NCBI GenBank assembly: GCA_000969725.1
Contig: JXSR01S073620.1
Direction: 5' to 3' (one strand)
Length of the DNA: 26,776 nucleotides
Source of the DNA: Ophiothrix spiculata
Taxonomy: Eukaryota > Echinodermata > Ophiuroidea > Amphilepidida > Ophiotrichidae
Notes under the pieces: generated by a model
The model's input: only the letters and a program-made list of their open reading frames with translations
Database searches by the model: none
What the model was told of the DNA's origin: nothing
Position numbers and translations under genes: made by a program
Shown here: one piece after another, positions 16,291 to 25,684 of the stretch
How positions within the stretch are numbered: the first letter of the stretch is position 1
Layout: every line of letters starts with the position of its first letter

Positions 16291-16903
16291 AAAGAAAACA
16301 AGAAAAAAATGTCATAAATCACACAAGGCACTCACATACCGCACACCCCACTCATATACATCCCACCAGAAGCAATGTCAAAAACGAGGATAGAGAGAAA
16401 CATGGAAGTAGTCATAGATCAAAGCTGTGATTCAACGTTAACGTAAAAGGAATAAGAGTTATGATTGCATCATTAGGTCATTTATTGTGCAATAATGAAG
16501 ACAGACATTGAGGTAAGAAACAAAGTTGTTGCTGGAATTTGAAAATATCGGAAAATAGATTTTAATAAAGGCTTTAAATACATGCATAGTGGGGTTGCAT
16601 TTACGAGTAATGGGCCCTGCAATATGGATTTTTGTTTATGCTGTCCAATTAAGTTTTGTTTGAGCTATAGTTTATTTCCATTCACTGTGTGCATTTCAGA
16701 ACACATGTAATTTACACACTTTTAGAATCCTATATTTATAAATAAGATATTCTCATCAATTAACAATAAACATTTCTTGCTGTTATATGAATGCAAATCC
16801 TTTTACCTCACACCATGAATGGAAAGACCCATAACTTTTAATGAGGTGCTCTGACTAAAACAAAATACTATAATAATTTCACAGTTTCATTTTTTTTTCA
16901 CAG
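16291..16903. other. Intron 8, second half: no gene
   Basis: AT-rich, with a CA-rich patch at 16320-16375. The strong acceptor TTCATTTTTTTTTCACAG ends at 16903. Confidence 0.5.
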
Positions 16904-17074
16904 AAAGGATTCACCGACATTTTCCGACCAATCCCATTCAAGCTATCCTATGAGCTCAGAGAGAAAATCCCAGCCATGCCTAACCCGGGGGAGCCACTAC
17001 CTGATATAATGGAGTATCCTATTCTAGAGGGTGCTATTGATGGCAAGGTTACCAGAGATGAACCATTTTTAACC
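16904..17074 (+). CDS. Integrin alpha exon 9: end of thigh domain
   Basis: The acceptor is TTTCATTTTTTTTTCACAG ending at 16903 and the donor GTAAGT starts at 17075. It has 171 nt, phase 0 on both sides. The peptide reads KGFTDIFRPIPFKLSYELRE, then KIPAMPNPGEPLPDIMEYPI, LEGAIDG and DEPFLT. The D-x-x-RPIPF strand followed by LP-x-x-x-x-PIL matches the conserved thigh segment of alpha-6/alpha-7. Skipping this exon would keep the frame. Confidence 0.94.
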
Positions 17075-17288
17075 GTAAGTCTGTGTTTTTCTCATAAATT
17101 TGAAGTCAAAACATTTTTTGAAAGTTCCCGTAAGCACAACTTTTTTGGCAATTACAGGTTTTTTTTCTCTCTAAATTTTTTATCAGCGGGCTAAATCACC
17201 AGAAGTTGGAGGGGGTGAATTAGGTGTATGTTTGATGTTTTATATATATGACATAATAATATATGGAATGTCCATATTTAAATTATTG
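17075..17288. other. Start of intron 9
   Basis: No gene; T-rich, leading into the tandem array. Confidence 0.4.
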
Positions 17289-17948
17289 GCTCTTTGTAAA
17301 ATTACCAAGATGTTTTGTAAACCATTTGGTTTTCCACCCCTGGGGCAGGCTCCGGATCTCCATACATTGTTGACTCATACTAGGCTCTGTATATTATCAA
17401 ATATTAAGATATCTGTAAACTTATTGAGATGTTTTGTAAATCCATTTGGTTTTCCACCCCTAAGGTAGGCTCTGGATCTCCATACATTGTCGACTCATAC
17501 TAGGCTCTGTATATTATCAAATATTAAGATCTCTGTAAATGTATTGAGCTGTTTTGTAAATCTTTTTGGTTTTCCACCCCGGGGTAGGCTCCAAATCTCG
17601 GTACATTGTCGACTCATACTAGGCTCATTATTATCAAATTAATATTAAGGTCTCTGTAAACTTATTGAGTTGTTTTGTAAATCTTTTTGGTTTTCCACCC
17701 CGGGGTAGGCTCCAAATCTCGGTACATTGTCGACTCATACTAGGCTCATTATTATCAAATATTAAGATCTCTGTAAACTTATTGAGTTGTTTTGTAAATC
17801 TTTTGGGTTTTCCACCCCGGGGGTAGGCTCCAAATCTCGGTACATTGTCGACTCATACTAGGCTCATTATTATCAAATATTAAGATCTCTGTAAACTTAT
17901 TGAGATGTTTTGTAAATCTTGTGGGTTTTCTACCCCTTGGGTAGGCTC
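17289..17948. repeat. Minisatellite, 117-121 bp unit, about 5.5 copies
   Basis: Units start with GTTTTGTAAAxxxTTTGGTTTTCCACCCC at 17312, 17431, 17551, 17672, 17789 and 17907 and contain GACTCATACTAGGCTC. Central units are the most alike. No match to any exon of the gene was seen, in contrast to the donor-spanning arrays. Confidence 0.9.
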
Positions 17949-17989
17949 TTTTTTCATCTTGAATGGATTAACTTACCCTGTTTTGATTT

Positions 17990-18545
17990 TAGCTAAACCA
18001 GTTGTGATGCCTGAATGAATTGAACTTGTTTTTGAAATGATTTTGAGCATATTAACTAAACTGGTTTATGATTGACTAAACCAGTTGTACTTCCTGAATG
18101 AGTTAACTAATCCTGTTTTGCTGCTTGACTTTGCATGCTTCTTGAAAGGTTGAAGCATCCAAAAGGGTTTAGAGTGTCTACAGGTTTGTCTTGTCTTGTC
18201 AATAGAACGCAAAACTATCAACTAAACCTGGTTTAAGATTGAGTAAACCAGTTAATTTCCTGAATGATTTAACTAATCCTTTTTTGCTGCTTGACTTTGC
18301 ATGCTACTTGAAAGGTTGAAGCATCTAAAAGGGTTTAGAGTGTCTACAGGTTTGTCTTGTCAACAGAATGGAAAATGTATCAACTAAACCTGGTTTAAGA
18401 TTGAGTAAACCAGTTTTATTTCCTGAATGATTTAACTAATCCAGTTTTGCTGCTTGACTTTGCATGCTACTTGAAAGGTTGAAGCATCCAAAAGGGTTGA
18501 GAGTGTCTTACAGGTTTGTCTTGTTAAAAGCATGCAAAACTAATC
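17990..18545. repeat. Tandem array, 160-168 bp unit, about three copies plus a partial
   Basis: TAAACCAGTT with CCTGAATGA recurs at about 17995, 18075, 18243 and 18404, each of the last three followed by TGCTGCTTGACTTTGCATGC, TTGAAAGGTTGAAGCATC and TACAGGTTTGTCTTGT. Inverted words ACCTGGTTTA and TAAACCAG sit at each junction. It is unrelated to exon sequence as far as I can see. Confidence 0.85.
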
Positions 18546-18643
18546 AAACTTCAAACTATGTTCCCTTAATGCTTTTCTTGATAACCATTAAATATCATCT
18601 TTAAACATTAACTGCATGGGGATATTATTAAAGGTCACTCCTG

Positions 18644-18920
18644 TTAGGCTTGATGTCCAAAGACATTCGCTCACCCGAGAGACATTTGCTAGCAATGTTC
18701 GGTCCGACTTATTTGGTCAAATTGAGAGTTAATGACACTTACAATGCTTGAATAATGGTTAAATTGATGTTTCCATCGATTTAAATAATGCTTACATTGT
18801 TTTAACCAATATTCAAACATTGTAAGCAATATTTACCCTCTATTTCAGAGAATATTTCAGAGCGAAAATCATGAGCGAATGTCTCTAGGGTGAGTGAATG
18901 TCTGTGGACGCCAAGCCTTA
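18644..18920. mobile_element. MITE, AGGCTTGGCGTCC family, copy 2
   Basis: TTAGGCTTGATGTCCAAAGA with CATTCGCTCACC at the left is matched by GGGTGAGTGAATGTCTGTGG with ACGCCAAGCCTTA at the right. About 277 bp, no ORF. The ends are the same as the element at 10577-10887. Confidence 0.8.
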
Positions 18921-19561
18921 TTGTAAAATTGTACGATAGGGATGGGGGAGTGATGGCTCGTTTGACCAAAAATCTATGGTTCTGGCCAAATTTTCCGTTG
19001 AAATTTGGGTCATTGATTAACCTTGTTGACATGACCCAAGAAGATTAAGAATGATAAAAATTGTTTGATTCCTATCATAATGGCAGCAGGAAAAAAAATT
19101 CAAAGGCCCTACAGAATTTATCCAGCTAAAAATAAGTTAATGATTTCTCAAAGGAATTTTTCAATGACATTAGCTCAAAAAGCATAAGTAAACACCTTGC
19201 AAATACATTGCTGAATTAGAACATGAAAACAGGTATATGGAATAATTAACAAAACAAATTTGAACAAAATTTACACTACCAATTAGGATTTTTCCCACCA
19301 ATATAGGGTAGTGCTGTGAAATGAAGCAGCCTGAACCTCCCATATGCAGTTAAGTGTTAAGGTTAAGTTTTTGACTTTTCTTCTCAATATATATGATTAA
19401 CTGAATCTCATAACTTTAATCTGTTTACTTAATAAATACGTGATGTAAGTTAACTGAATTCTTTATTTGTTGTTATATCATGATTGCAGTGATTTGAGCC
19501 GTGCAAAAATTATTTTCCATTGCACGGCATGAAACAAACCTGTGTGATATCATGATATAAA
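18921..19561. other. Intron 9, middle: nothing recognised
   Basis: Single-copy-looking AT-rich sequence. A doubled GCCGTGCA/TGCACGGC inverted pair at 19499-19529 is the only structure noticed. Confidence 0.4.
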
Positions 19562-19724
19562 ACAAATATTGAATGCCTATGCACGTGCAATAGTACAAAA
19601 TATATCATTTGATCAAATTTGGACTGATCCATTTCACTCAGCTACGCCTCGTGAAATAGAAAAGTCCAAATTTGACCTCATGATATATTTTGTACTATTG
19701 CACTCTCAGGCATTCAATATTTGT
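19562..19724. mobile_element. Foldback element with arms of about 60 bp
   Basis: ACAAATATTGAATGCCTATG at the left pairs with AGGCATTCAATATTTGT at the right. The pairing continues through GCAATAGTACAAAATATATC and CAAATTTGGAC, around a short loop that includes a GAAATGG/CCATTTC-type inner stem. Probably a MITE; no ORF of significance. Confidence 0.8.
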
Positions 19725-19945
19725 ATATTATTTTGTCTCTTGATTGTAATAATCAGATCTTTAGAACTAACATTTTAAAAAATGCTATAAAGACCCTGCA
19801 TTTGTATCATTTATTTGTTTAGTCACATTTACCCTTACGACTGATTACAAACGGAATACTAACAATTATTTTACCCTTTTGTGCAACGGCTGCTGTCTGC
19901 AAAATGCATCTGAAGAACATTATGAGTTCATACAAGATGTTTGAA

Positions 19946-20105
19946 ATATCATCAGTCACAAATTCTTGTCATAAGGATTGCGTTAGGGTAATTGTGACCT
20001 AAGCATTGATTAATTCTAGTTTATAATATCATCATTCATAAATTCTTGTCATAAGGATGGCGTTAGGGTAATTGTGATCTAAGCATTGCTTAATTCTAGT
20101 TTGTG
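19946..20105. repeat. Two-copy tandem repeat, 80-bp unit
   Basis: ATATCATCA(G/T)TCA(C/T)AAATTCTTG starts at 19946 and 20026, and both copies contain GCGTTAGGGTAATTGTGA and TAATTCTAGTTT. Divergence is low, so the duplication is fairly recent. Confidence 0.85.
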
Positions 20106-20140
20106 GATTTTAAATTTCTGAACGTAAAGCAAAACTCAAA

Positions 20141-20375
20141 AATAGTAGATGCGGATTTCAACCTACTTGTCATGTATTTTACCACAAGAGTTGAATGCAT
20201 CAAAATTGATCACGCATGTATTGATTCTGTTCCATTTCACTCGCGACATGAATCATGCGCATTTATTGACCTATAATTAATTGACTCTGAATAAACATAA
20301 ATATTTTTGGGAATTCAAAATAGTAGATGCTGACTTCAACCTACTTATCATAAATCACATATTTTGCCACCAGAG
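20141..20375. repeat. Pair of direct repeats in intron 9
   Basis: AAATAGTAGATGCGGATTTC (about 20142) and AAATAGTAGATGCTGACTTC (about 20319) are each followed by AACCTACTT and a TTTT(A/G)CCAC(A/C)AGAG segment. The copies are about 177 bp apart, with unrelated sequence between. Confidence 0.7.
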
Positions 20376-21063
20376 GTGCTCTGGTTCCTAAATAATTGTA
20401 CATTGTAGTTGTTGCTATCTACCATTTTAGTGATTTGCTCTTACTTTTAAGCTTTCACATCTTTTGCTTGTCCGATCATAAATGATTGTATACCTTTCTG
20501 AAACTAAAATAATCTTAATATTAATTACAAGACTAATTCCGCTCCTTCATGACTGACATCATTATATTTCTGTTAAAACCCACATGAGTCATAATATAGT
20601 ATTCTCCAAAAAAAACCTGTTTTCTGCCATTTTATACATGTATGTGACTAAACTTACTCTTGCTTATTTGTTAAAAAACATTTTCTTCTTGATAACTTAT
20701 CATTATGGCTAACTTTAATCTTCTATTTTATATCATAATATGTGTACCCAAAAGAAAAAAGTTTCCAATTAATATGTCACTTTTTTTATGTGTTAAAATA
20801 CTATTCTGCTTCTTGATAACCTTGTCATCATTATGGTTCTCATTAATCCCATGTTTTATTATCTATCTGTTTCCCCCTTTTCAATGTTTATTTATACTCG
20901 CAATTAAAGGGGTTTTTTCAAGTCCGTACTTCTTTTCATGTTTTTTCTCAAGACTTGACCATACCCCCCAAGAATAAACACTTGCACATGTTTTACTCTG
21001 TGAAACAAACAAGTAAATGATTTAAATATGTTTCTCCAATATTCATATTTTTAAACATTTACA
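20376..21063. other. Intron 9, T-rich stretch: no gene
   Basis: The open frame at 20705-20977 is a product of T-rich sequence (hydrophobic, Phe/Leu/Ile-dominated) and shows no family resemblance. Confidence 0.45.
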
Positions 21064-21121
21064 CTACTTGTTTTTGGTACTCACCATAGCAACTTCTCTG
21101 GTGAGTAACAAAAACGAGTAG
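21064..21121. repeat. Hairpin with arms of about 23 bp
   Basis: CTACTTGTTTTTGGTACTCA at 21064 pairs with GGTGAGTAACAAAAACGAGT ending at 21121, with a 12-base loop. Probably a small foldback remnant. Confidence 0.7.
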
Positions 21122-21253
21122 CGCAGAAGTTTAACAATATTAACATTCTAGTTTTTACCGCTATGAATATCAATCATTATAATATGTTTCTCAGCAGAAT
21201 GCTCCTCACCAGGGAAGTGAAGACAGATGTGGATTTGAAACATCTATGCTTTT

Positions 21254-21328
21254 GATACACTTGGCTCAGATGGTAAAACACCCATTTAATAAGTGGTAGG
21301 TCACAGGTGCAAATCCTGGTCAAGGCTT
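21254..21328 (+). other. tRNA-like SINE head near exon 10
   Basis: TTGGCTCAGATGGTAAAACA resembles an A box with D arm, and CACAGGTGCAAATCCTGG is a B box-like T arm at tRNA spacing. Pairing of the acceptor and anticodon stems is poor. It is read as a decayed tRNA-derived SINE head. Confidence 0.55.
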
Positions 21329-21421
21329 AATTGCTCCCCCATTCTTTACCCCAGCAAGGAAAAGAAGAATCATTTATGCAATTTACTTCTATAATTCATT
21401 TGATTTTTTCAATCTATACAG

Positions 21422-21510
21422 GTTGACTTTGCAAAAGAGTGTGCAAAGGATGATGGGAAATGTATCACGGATCTGAGTATGAAGGTTAAGACGAACATAG
21501 ATGTAGAGGG
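21422..21510 (+). CDS. Integrin alpha exon 10: genu cysteine loop and start of calf-1
   Basis: The acceptor is TTTTTTCAATCTATACAG ending at 21421 and the donor GTGAGT starts at 21511. Entry phase is 0 and exit phase 2. The peptide reads VDFAKECAKDDGKCITDLSM, then KVKTNIDVE and GG. The C-x-x-D-D-G-x-C loop followed by DL corresponds to the genu loop of integrin alphas (C-G-D-D-N-x-C), which binds a cation in known structures. The last 33 bases and donor form the first unit of a tandem array. Confidence 0.93.
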
Positions 21511-21822
21511 GTGAGTGTAAAAGGGAGGTGAAAGGGTAAAGGTCAAATGTATGAAGGTCAAGACCAACATAGATGTAATGGGTGTAATAGGAGAGGTGAA
21601 AGGGTAAAGGTCAAATGTATGAAGGTCAAGACCAGCATAGATGTGTAATAGGAGAGGTTAAAGGGTAAAGGTCAAATGTATGAAGGTCAAGACCAGTATA
21701 GATGAAGAGGGGTGAGTGTATTAGGAGAGGTGAAAGGGTAAAGGTCAAATGTATGAAGGTCAAGACCAACATAGATGTAGAGGGGTGAGTGTAAAAGGGG
21801 GTGAAAGGGTAAAGGTCAAACC
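21478..21822 (+). repeat. Array of exon 10 3' end with donor, 61-73 bp unit, five copies
   Basis: Units start TATGAAGGT(T/C)AAGAC at 21478 (inside exon 10), 21550, 21618, 21679 and 21752, and all contain AAAGGGTAAAGGTCAAA. The donor GAGGGGTGAGTGTA is intact in units 1, 4 and 5 and lost in 2 and 3. Using the donor of unit 4 or 5 would read GAG GGG TGA, a stop directly after exon 10. Decayed AGGTTAAAGGTCA words continue to about 22030. Confidence 0.9.
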
Positions 21823-22098
21823 TCAATTTATACAAAGGACCTTGGAAAGGTTAAAAGGTCAGATATAACTCTGGGGATGTAACCTTAATGTAAAGGATTT
21901 ATGCAAGGTTAAAAATATAAACATCTTTACAAAGATAAATGAAGGGTTAAAGGTCATATTTAAACCTTAATGCAAAGGATCTGTTACAGATTAAAGGTAA
22001 AAGTTCAACATTAACCTCAATGTAAATGAAGTTAAAGTTCAGCCCCAAAGAAAGAAATATATTTGATCGTCTTCCATGGATGTTCGTATTTCTTTCAG

Positions 22099-22249
22099 GA
22101 AAACACCAGTTTTAAAAGTTGGTGAAATCAAGGAGCTGGAAATCCAGATTTCTCTTGAGAATTTGAATGAAGCTGCTTATGATGCCAAGATTGATATTGG
22201 TTTCCCAGAAACATTGTACCACTTAGGGTTTGGAGATTTTGAAAAACAG
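22099..22249 (+). CDS. Integrin alpha exon 11: calf-1
   Basis: The acceptor is CGTATTTCTTTCAG ending at 22098 and the donor GTAAGA starts at 22250. Entry phase is 2 (GG+G gives Gly) and exit phase 0. The peptide reads KTPVLKVGEIKELEIQISLE, NLNEAAYDAKIDIGFPETLY, HLGFGDFEKQ. The N-x-x-E-x-AYDA-x-x...FP-x-x-L phrase is the conserved calf-1 strand pair. A mutated piece of this exon is found at 23062-23119. Confidence 0.94.
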
Positions 22250-23061
22250 GTAAGAGAGAAATTCAATAAGATACAGTGGAACCTCATTATCACAAAATCA
22301 CTAGGACCACACATTTTAATTTGTGTTATCAGGATTTTATGTTATCCTTCACTTGTTACATGACAAATCAGTGCCAAGGATGTAAAACAATTTTTTGTAT
22401 TATCAGGTAATAAATTTTGTGTTAAAGAAGTTTCAATATATCATGTAGTTAAATGTGATTGAGGATGCTGTTAAAGTTTTTAAATTGTGTGATGACATAA
22501 AAATTGTTAAGATGTCATTCAGGTTTTATTAGCCACAATAATCCTCTGTGACCTGTCGTTAGCCTTTGTTCGTTTATGTCAGCCAAGGTTGTTACCAGCC
22601 GTCACTTGTCGTCGAGGTTTCGTTGAAGGTTATTGCAATTCATCAGCAAATCTTGAAGTTCTTCTTGACTGATTTTCAAGTTTGTTACCTTCTGTCCACG
22701 TAAAGTCATCACAGTGTGAGTCTGCCTTAAGGAACAATCTTTCTAAAGTGTTAACAAATTGAATGTTGTGCCCAGGAGTGATATTTTATGATGATTTCGA
22801 TTTCATGTCAGTGAACGATGGTTAGTTTTTGAAATTTCCTTAATTTTCAGGGTAGAAAATCAACCATCAGAAACTTGTAACTGGCAAGTTTTAGTCTTTG
22901 TAACATAAAAAACAATGTTCATGAATTGAACTACATAATGTATTAATAATAATAATGCACAGCTTATCTCCTTGTACCTTTGGCCGTAAATTTATTGAAC
23001 ACCCGTCATAATGTAGAGTTGTTATATGCCTCCATATTTTTTATTAAAATCCTGAATTGTA
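22250..23061. other. Intron 11: possible DNA-transposon fragment, otherwise nothing
   Basis: ACAGTGGAACCTCATTATCAC at about 22272 resembles the start of pogo/Tigger-type inverted repeats, and TTGTGTTATCAGG is echoed by TTGTATTATCAGG about 75 bases on. A matching right end was not found. The remainder has no recognisable gene. Confidence 0.4.
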
Positions 23062-23119
23062 TGGATAATTTGAACGACGGTGCTTATGATGCTAAAATTT
23101 GGAGATTTTGAAAAACAGG
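23062..23119 (+). pseudogene. Decayed, internally deleted copy of exon 11
   Basis: GATAATTTGAACGACGGTGC with TTATGATGCTAAAA corresponds to the exon 11 part encoding ENLNEAAYDAK. It is followed directly by TTTGGAGATTTTGAAAAACAG, which is exactly the exon's 3' end. The 40 or so bases between are deleted. The donor is GCAACC instead of GTAAGA. Several substitutions show that it is older than the other donor-side copies. Confidence 0.8.
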
Positions 23120-23236
23120 CAACCAATGCTGATATTTTGCAGTTGTTCATGACCTTGGGTGGGGGATATTTCCAAAATTTCATTCATTGTTGTGAATAGG
23201 CCATAGTATGTAATAAATTTTAAATTTATTTTTCAG

Positions 23237-23308
23237 AAATGTGCACAGTCAGAGACAGAACTAACATTGATCACATGTAAGCTTGGAAACCCCTTCCAAC
23301 CAACCACG
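23237..23308 (+). CDS. Integrin alpha exon 12: calf-1 cysteine pair
   Basis: The acceptor is TTTAAATTTATTTTTCAG ending at 23236 and the donor GTAAGT starts at 23309. It has 72 nt, phase 0 on both sides. The peptide reads KCAQSETELTLITCKLGNPF, then QPTT. C-x(n)-C-K-L-GNPF is the hallmark C-x-LGNP motif of integrin calf-1. The two cysteines probably pair with each other, as in known integrins. Confidence 0.94.
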
Positions 23309-24374
23309 GTAAGTTTACAATAGGTCATTTTCTTCAAATGCAAAATATAACACATTGGGTTTAGGGGAGACACATAAACTAATCGGTAACAGCTTGTCGT
23401 TATCTGAACTGGTCGGAAAGATCAAATGTAGGGTATCTGGCTGGAACATGTTTGAATTTTGATGCTTTAAAAACATAAATATAGTACTCAAACAGACAAC
23501 CAAAAGCATGCAGATACCTGTCACACCCTGCCATTTAGTTTACGTGTCTCCCAATATTTGCCAAAATCGTACCAAAAGGGCAGTGCAATTTGGGAAGTAT
23601 TTACACGAAAATTTACACCAGATGGAACTGATTTTGGTAGTTTTCACAAAATCATGGAAATTGTTGCCAAAATATAACAAAGTCAAGAAAAAATTGTGAT
23701 TTTTGTAGTGATTTGATTCATAGTTTAGGTTAGTTAGTACATGAAAACTGGTACTTTGATGGGAGAAGTTTGTAGTGACACACCCTTACACAAAACAAAC
23801 TTGAATCACCCCTCAAGTTGCACACATCACAGGTAAATTTTTGCTAGAATATATCAACAAAAAAACAATTCTAATTGAAAGTTTTATGTGGTCATAGATT
23901 ATTAGGCAATAAGGAGAGATATCTATATTTGGGGGCTTCATCACATGAGGCAGAAGGCCAACTGTAATACAGCACCCAATCATAGATATCTTCTGCAATA
24001 CATAAGAACAAACAGACTAAATTGCAAATGTCATGTAATACAGATTTGCCAAACAGGTAATGGAGCTCTCTACACGGAGCACAGATGCACATCTCTGATA
24101 TCCAAATCTGAGATGCGCATCTCTGTACACTACTTACACGTACGCAGAGTACAGTACAGCAGATCCGGATCTGATGCCCATATAGCAACGTCTAGATTCA
24201 AAATGGTTTACAAAGATGCGTATTGATCTGGACTTGTGCTGCCGTGTAGATACCTCCAATATAACCGTATAACTTGGTTGGGAGCAGCATGTGTATTCCA
24301 AATCACATCACGCAATCAGAGCTTTGAATAAGCGACTGCGGATATCTTTGACCTAAAACACACAGTTGTGTTAT
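23309..24374. other. Intron 12, first part: no gene; one short hairpin
   Basis: ACAGATGCACATCTCTGAT and ATCTGAGATGCGCATCTCTG (about 24079-24126) form an imperfect palindrome. Open frames at 23892-24226 on both strands overlap it and show no family resemblance. Weak similarity of 24040-24065 to 25362-25385 (TTGCCAA(A/G)CAGG(T/C)AAT) suggests the flanks of the following element belong to a larger repeat. Confidence 0.4.
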
Positions 24375-25299
24375 ACAGGGTGAGTCAAATTAAAGTGTAA
24401 TCAACAGGGGAATTTTTTTTTCTCGATGCATTCAAAAGTTACAACCGTTTAAGTAAAGGTACCCAATTTTGATTTCGAACACATTTGCTTAAACATGAAC
24501 TCTTTACTGTACAGCAGTGGGTAATCTTATTTACTGTGCAATTTGATGAACTTGAAGCTACATTCAAAATGTTAAAAAGACATGCATTGTGCAGAGATAC
24601 TGAAGTAGATTCAATGATATGATGATGCAGATCAAAGTTCTGATGGTCATTTCAGATATTAGTGCACAATCTTGACCAATGCCAGGAGATAAATCATGAT
24701 GCAACAATGTAGCAACCGGCACAGGCATTTTAGTATCATCAGACTCATAGTCCGGTTTTAGATCACTGTCTGTTTTGTCTGTGGTTTACTGATATTCCAA
24801 CCAGGTACTATCACTTAAGCGATTTAAACTATTGTTTATAAGCTAAAGACCACACAACTCTTCGTAACAGAAACCAGGAAGGCTCTAGAAGATCTTGATC
24901 CGGATGATTCTACAAAACAGCAACCAAATTTTCAGTGATCTGAACATTACCTCAAGAGTCAACCCCTACCCGATATTTCAAAGTCCACATTCAAAAGACT
25001 ACTATTTTCTTGTCATTTTACTTCCATATGCGTTCCTATCATAACAATTGAAAGAGACAACATCCTTTGTTACCAGTACGCATGTAAACTAAATAGCGTA
25101 GTTTGTTCGCCGTTCAAATTGGGTACTTCCACTTAATTGATTATAACTTTAGAATGCTTTGACCGATTTCAACACAATAATTTTCTATGAAAGCTAATGA
25201 AATATGACATCTCATATAGGAACAATTTTGCAAAATAATAAAAGGAACTGGTAATATAAAATCACTGATTAGATTACACTTTATTTTGACTCACCCTGT
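24375..25299. mobile_element. TA-flanked inverted-repeat DNA element, 925 bp, non-autonomous
   Basis: The left end ACAGGGTGAGTCAAATTAAA with GTGTAATC is the reverse complement of the right end GATTACACTTTATTTTGACTC with ACCCTGT, nearly perfect over 28 bp. TA stands on both sides, as for Tc1/mariner-type and some other superfamilies. A second inverted pair (GGTACCCAATTTTGA near 24459 and TTCAAATTGGGTAC near 25115) lies inside. No transposase frame can be read in the interior. Confidence 0.8.
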
Positions 25300-25598
25300 A
25301 TATTACTTGGGGCTTTGACCAATGAAATATCAAGGATTCATGTTGATTCAACTAAAAAATGAATTTGCCAAGCAGGCAATAGAACCGTATTACTTAGCAC
25401 GATGATGAAATGGCAAGTGCAACATATACAAATGCATGCCATCAGCTTCGCGTGATTTTGCTTTGAATACCCAATCACGGTTACTTTTGGACCTAAAATG
25501 TGCAATACGGGGCTTTAGGCCAGTGTGATTCAAGTTTCATGTCATATCAATTCACCAAGTGATAAGTTAAAAAATCTCTGTATTCTCTTTTTTTTCAG
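25300..25598. other. End of intron 12
   Basis: No gene. It ends in the strong acceptor TTCTCTTTTTTTTCAG at 25583-25598. Confidence 0.5.
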
Positions 25599-25684
25599 AA
25601 ACCTGAAATATACGTATTCAAATTTGACCCATCCAGTGTTTCGCCGGATTCAGATAATTTTACCATCTCTATTAATGCAACAGC
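25599..25684 (+). CDS. Integrin alpha exon 13: calf-1, last exon in the window
   Basis: The acceptor TTCTCTTTTTTTTCAG ends at 25598 and the donor GTAAGT starts at 25685. Entry phase is 0 and exit phase 2 (86 nt). The peptide reads KPEIYVFKFDPSSVSPDSDN, then FTISINAT and GC. It follows CKLGNPFQPTT directly, as expected for the strand after the LGNP motif in calf-1. NFT and NAT are potential glycosylation sites. All but its first 13 bases is repeated ten more times downstream. Only this copy has a proper acceptor and stays open. The next exon lies beyond the window and must begin with the third base of an Ala codon. Confidence 0.92.

Larger units (their letters stand above)
376..25684 (+). other. 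Integrin alpha subunit gene (laminin-binding type), internal part; both ends outside the window
   Basis: The exon chain is 376-589, 1962-2163, 3464-3557, 7581-7686, 8822-9074, one of 11056-11163 or 11857-11964, one copy of 12788-12852, 15544-15716, 16904-17074, 21422-21510, 22099-22249, 23237-23308 and 25599-25684. It gives 1784 nt (about 594 residues) in one frame. Integrin alpha subunits are type I membrane receptors that pair with a beta subunit and bind matrix ligands; the laminin-binding clade has a seven-blade propeller without an I domain. Here residues 1-290 are propeller blades 3 (end) to 7, 290-462 the thigh, about 463-492 the genu loop and start of calf-1, and the rest calf-1. Cation loops of the D-x-N/D-x-D/N form lie at residues 134-142, 198-206 and 267-275. 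Signal peptide, blades 1-2, calf-2, membrane helix and the cytoplasmic GFFKR-type tail are outside the window. Assignment to the alpha-6/alpha-7/PS1 clade comes from remembered family motifs, not from an alignment. Confidence 0.93.

Noticed and set aside
20705..20977. 90-residue hydrophobic frame that could look like membrane segments
   Set aside because: T-rich intron sequence yields Phe/Leu/Ile-rich translation by composition alone, and nothing else supports a gene.
23892..24226. Overlapping open frames on both strands of more than 90 residues
   Set aside because: No family resemblance, a palindromic sequence in the middle, and no splice context fitting the integrin frame.
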